A stretch of DNA of 6,429 nucleotides from contig JAJYJL010000190.1 in the NCBI GenBank assembly GCA_021789565.1, positions 3,286 to 9,714 of the forward strand, read 5' to 3'. A program made the translations under genes and the position numbers. Numbering within the stretch: position 1 is the stretch's first letter; every line of letters starts with the position of its first letter. This DNA comes from Acidobacteriota bacterium. GTDB taxonomy: Bacteria > Acidobacteriota > Terriglobia > UBA7540. Under the pieces are notes generated by a model. It was not told the origin of the DNA. It saw only the letters and a program-made list of their open reading frames with translations, and ran no database searches. Below, piece after piece: positions 5,675 through 6,429 of the stretch.

Positions 5675-6429
5675 CTAATTCTTGTACGTCACCCGGTGAA
5701 CGGCGTCAATGACGCGGGCCTTGTCCGGCGCGCACAAGTGCTCCAACGGTTTGGCGTAGGGCATGGGAACATCAACGCCCGTCACGCGCAAGATGGGAGC
5801 ATCGAGATAATCGAAAGCCTCGTGTTGAATGGTATCCACAACCTGGGCGCCGATGCCGCAGAATGGCCAGCCCTCTTCCACCACGACGGCCCGGTTGGTT
5901 TTCTGGATTGACTGGATAATCGTTTCGGTGTCGAGCGGGCGAAGCGTTCGCGGATCGACGACCTCGGCGTCAATCCCTTCCCTGGAAAGTTCTTCGGCAG
6001 CCTGCAACGCCACATGGACCATCTTGGCATGTGCAATCAGGGTGACATCGGTTCCGGGGCGCTTGATATCCGCAACGCCCAGCGGAATTGTGTATTCGCC
6101 TTCCGGGACCTCACCCTTAAGACCGTAAAGAACTTCAGACTCGATAAAAACGACCGTGTTGTCGTCGCGAATCGAGGACTTCAACATGCCCTTGGCATCC
6201 GCAGGAGTCGAAGGGGTAACCACCTTCAGGCACGGAATGTGGCAGAACCAGGCTTCCAGCGCCTGAGAGTGCTGCGCGGCAAGCTGATGGCCCGCGCCGC
6301 CCGGCCCGCGAACAACCATCGGCGTGCCAACCTGGCCGCCCGACATGTAAAGCATCTTGGCGGCGCTGTTCACAATCTGATCGAGCGCCAGCAGCGAGAA
6401 GTTGAATGTCATCATTTCAACGATGGGCC
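5675..6429 (-). CDS. pdhB: Pyruvate dehydrogenase E1 component, beta subunit, N-terminus cut by window edge
   Basis: E1 beta pairs with E1 alpha to bind thiamine diphosphate and decarboxylate pyruvate, passing the acetyl group to E2. The frame is open to the right edge: PIVE precedes the first internal Met at 6415, so that Met is not the true start. About 250 residues are visible of a protein of about 325. Recognisable stretches are MMTFNFSLLALDQIVNSAAK, AAQHSQALEAWFCHIPCLKVVTPS, ESEVLYG, DPRTLRPLD, VVEEGWPFCGIGAQV and the C-terminal LRVTGVDVPMPYAKPLEH. These match the alpha-beta heterotetrameric type of E1. The stop is TAG at 5675-5677, followed by a 28-base gap to E2. The E1 alpha gene is expected beyond the right edge. 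Confidence 0.93.
   Translation of the reverse strand, partial: PIVEMMTFNFSLLALDQIVNSAAKMLYMSGGQVGTPMVVRGPGGAGHQLAAQHSQALEAWFCHIPCLKVVTPSTPADAKGMLKSSIRDDNTVVFIESEVLYGLKGEVPEGEYTIPLGVADIKRPGTDVTLIAHAKMVHVALQAAEELSREGIDAEVVDPRTLRPLDTETIIQSIQKTNRAVVVEEGWPFCGIGAQVVDTIQHEAFDYLDAPILRVTGVDVPMPYAKPLEHLCAPDKARVIDAVHRVTYKN

Noticed and set aside
1..6429. tRNA or rRNA genes, CRISPR arrays, insertion sequences, attachment sites
   Set aside because: No tRNA-like cloverleaf, repeat-spacer array, transposase frame or long terminal repeats were seen on either strand by reading.

Overview
The window looks like a bacterial chromosome segment of moderately high GC. It holds ordinary metabolic genes, no mobile elements, and one unusual gene. 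The gene set (agmatine deiminase and carbamoylputrescine amidase pair, DedA-rhodanese fusion, PDH-type E1beta-E2, TIGR01777 epimerase) fits a soil-type bacterium such as an Acidobacteriota member. That placement is a low-confidence impression, not a computed result.

Layout, left to right. (1) 1-542, minus: N-terminal part of a TIGR01777/YfcH-type NAD(P)-binding epimerase, cut by the left edge. (2) 731-1090, plus: a stand-alone receiver-like protein that keeps the phospho-acceptor-type Asp but lacks the other conserved receiver residues. (3) 1151-3177, minus: aguB then aguA, joined by a one-base stop/start overlap; together they convert agmatine to putrescine. (4) 3383-4363, plus: a DedA/VTT membrane protein fused to a cytosolic rhodanese domain. 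(5) 4396-6429, minus: E1 beta (cut by the right edge) followed by the lipoyl E2 of a pyruvate dehydrogenase-type 2-oxoacid dehydrogenase complex.

The main discovery candidate is gene 4. A plain ORF call stops at an in-frame TGA (4187-4189) in the middle of the rhodanese active-site loop. Reading through gives 57 more residues in the same frame. They complete the rhodanese domain (loop residues PNEATSARVA, then a GG-x3-W end motif) and finish at TAG 4361-4363. The TGA sits in the active-site loop as the second position of a C-x-U pair. Twenty-one bases after it begins the apical loop of a GC-rich hairpin (4204-4222) with a G at the second loop position, as expected for a bacterial SECIS element. 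The best reading is a 326-residue selenoprotein with selenocysteine at residue 269, not a truncated 268-residue protein. UGA is not generally reassigned here: the receiver-like gene ends in TGA followed directly by TAA, and Trp is encoded by TGG. No selA, selB, selC or selD gene lies in the window, so the Sec machinery has to be sought elsewhere in the genome.
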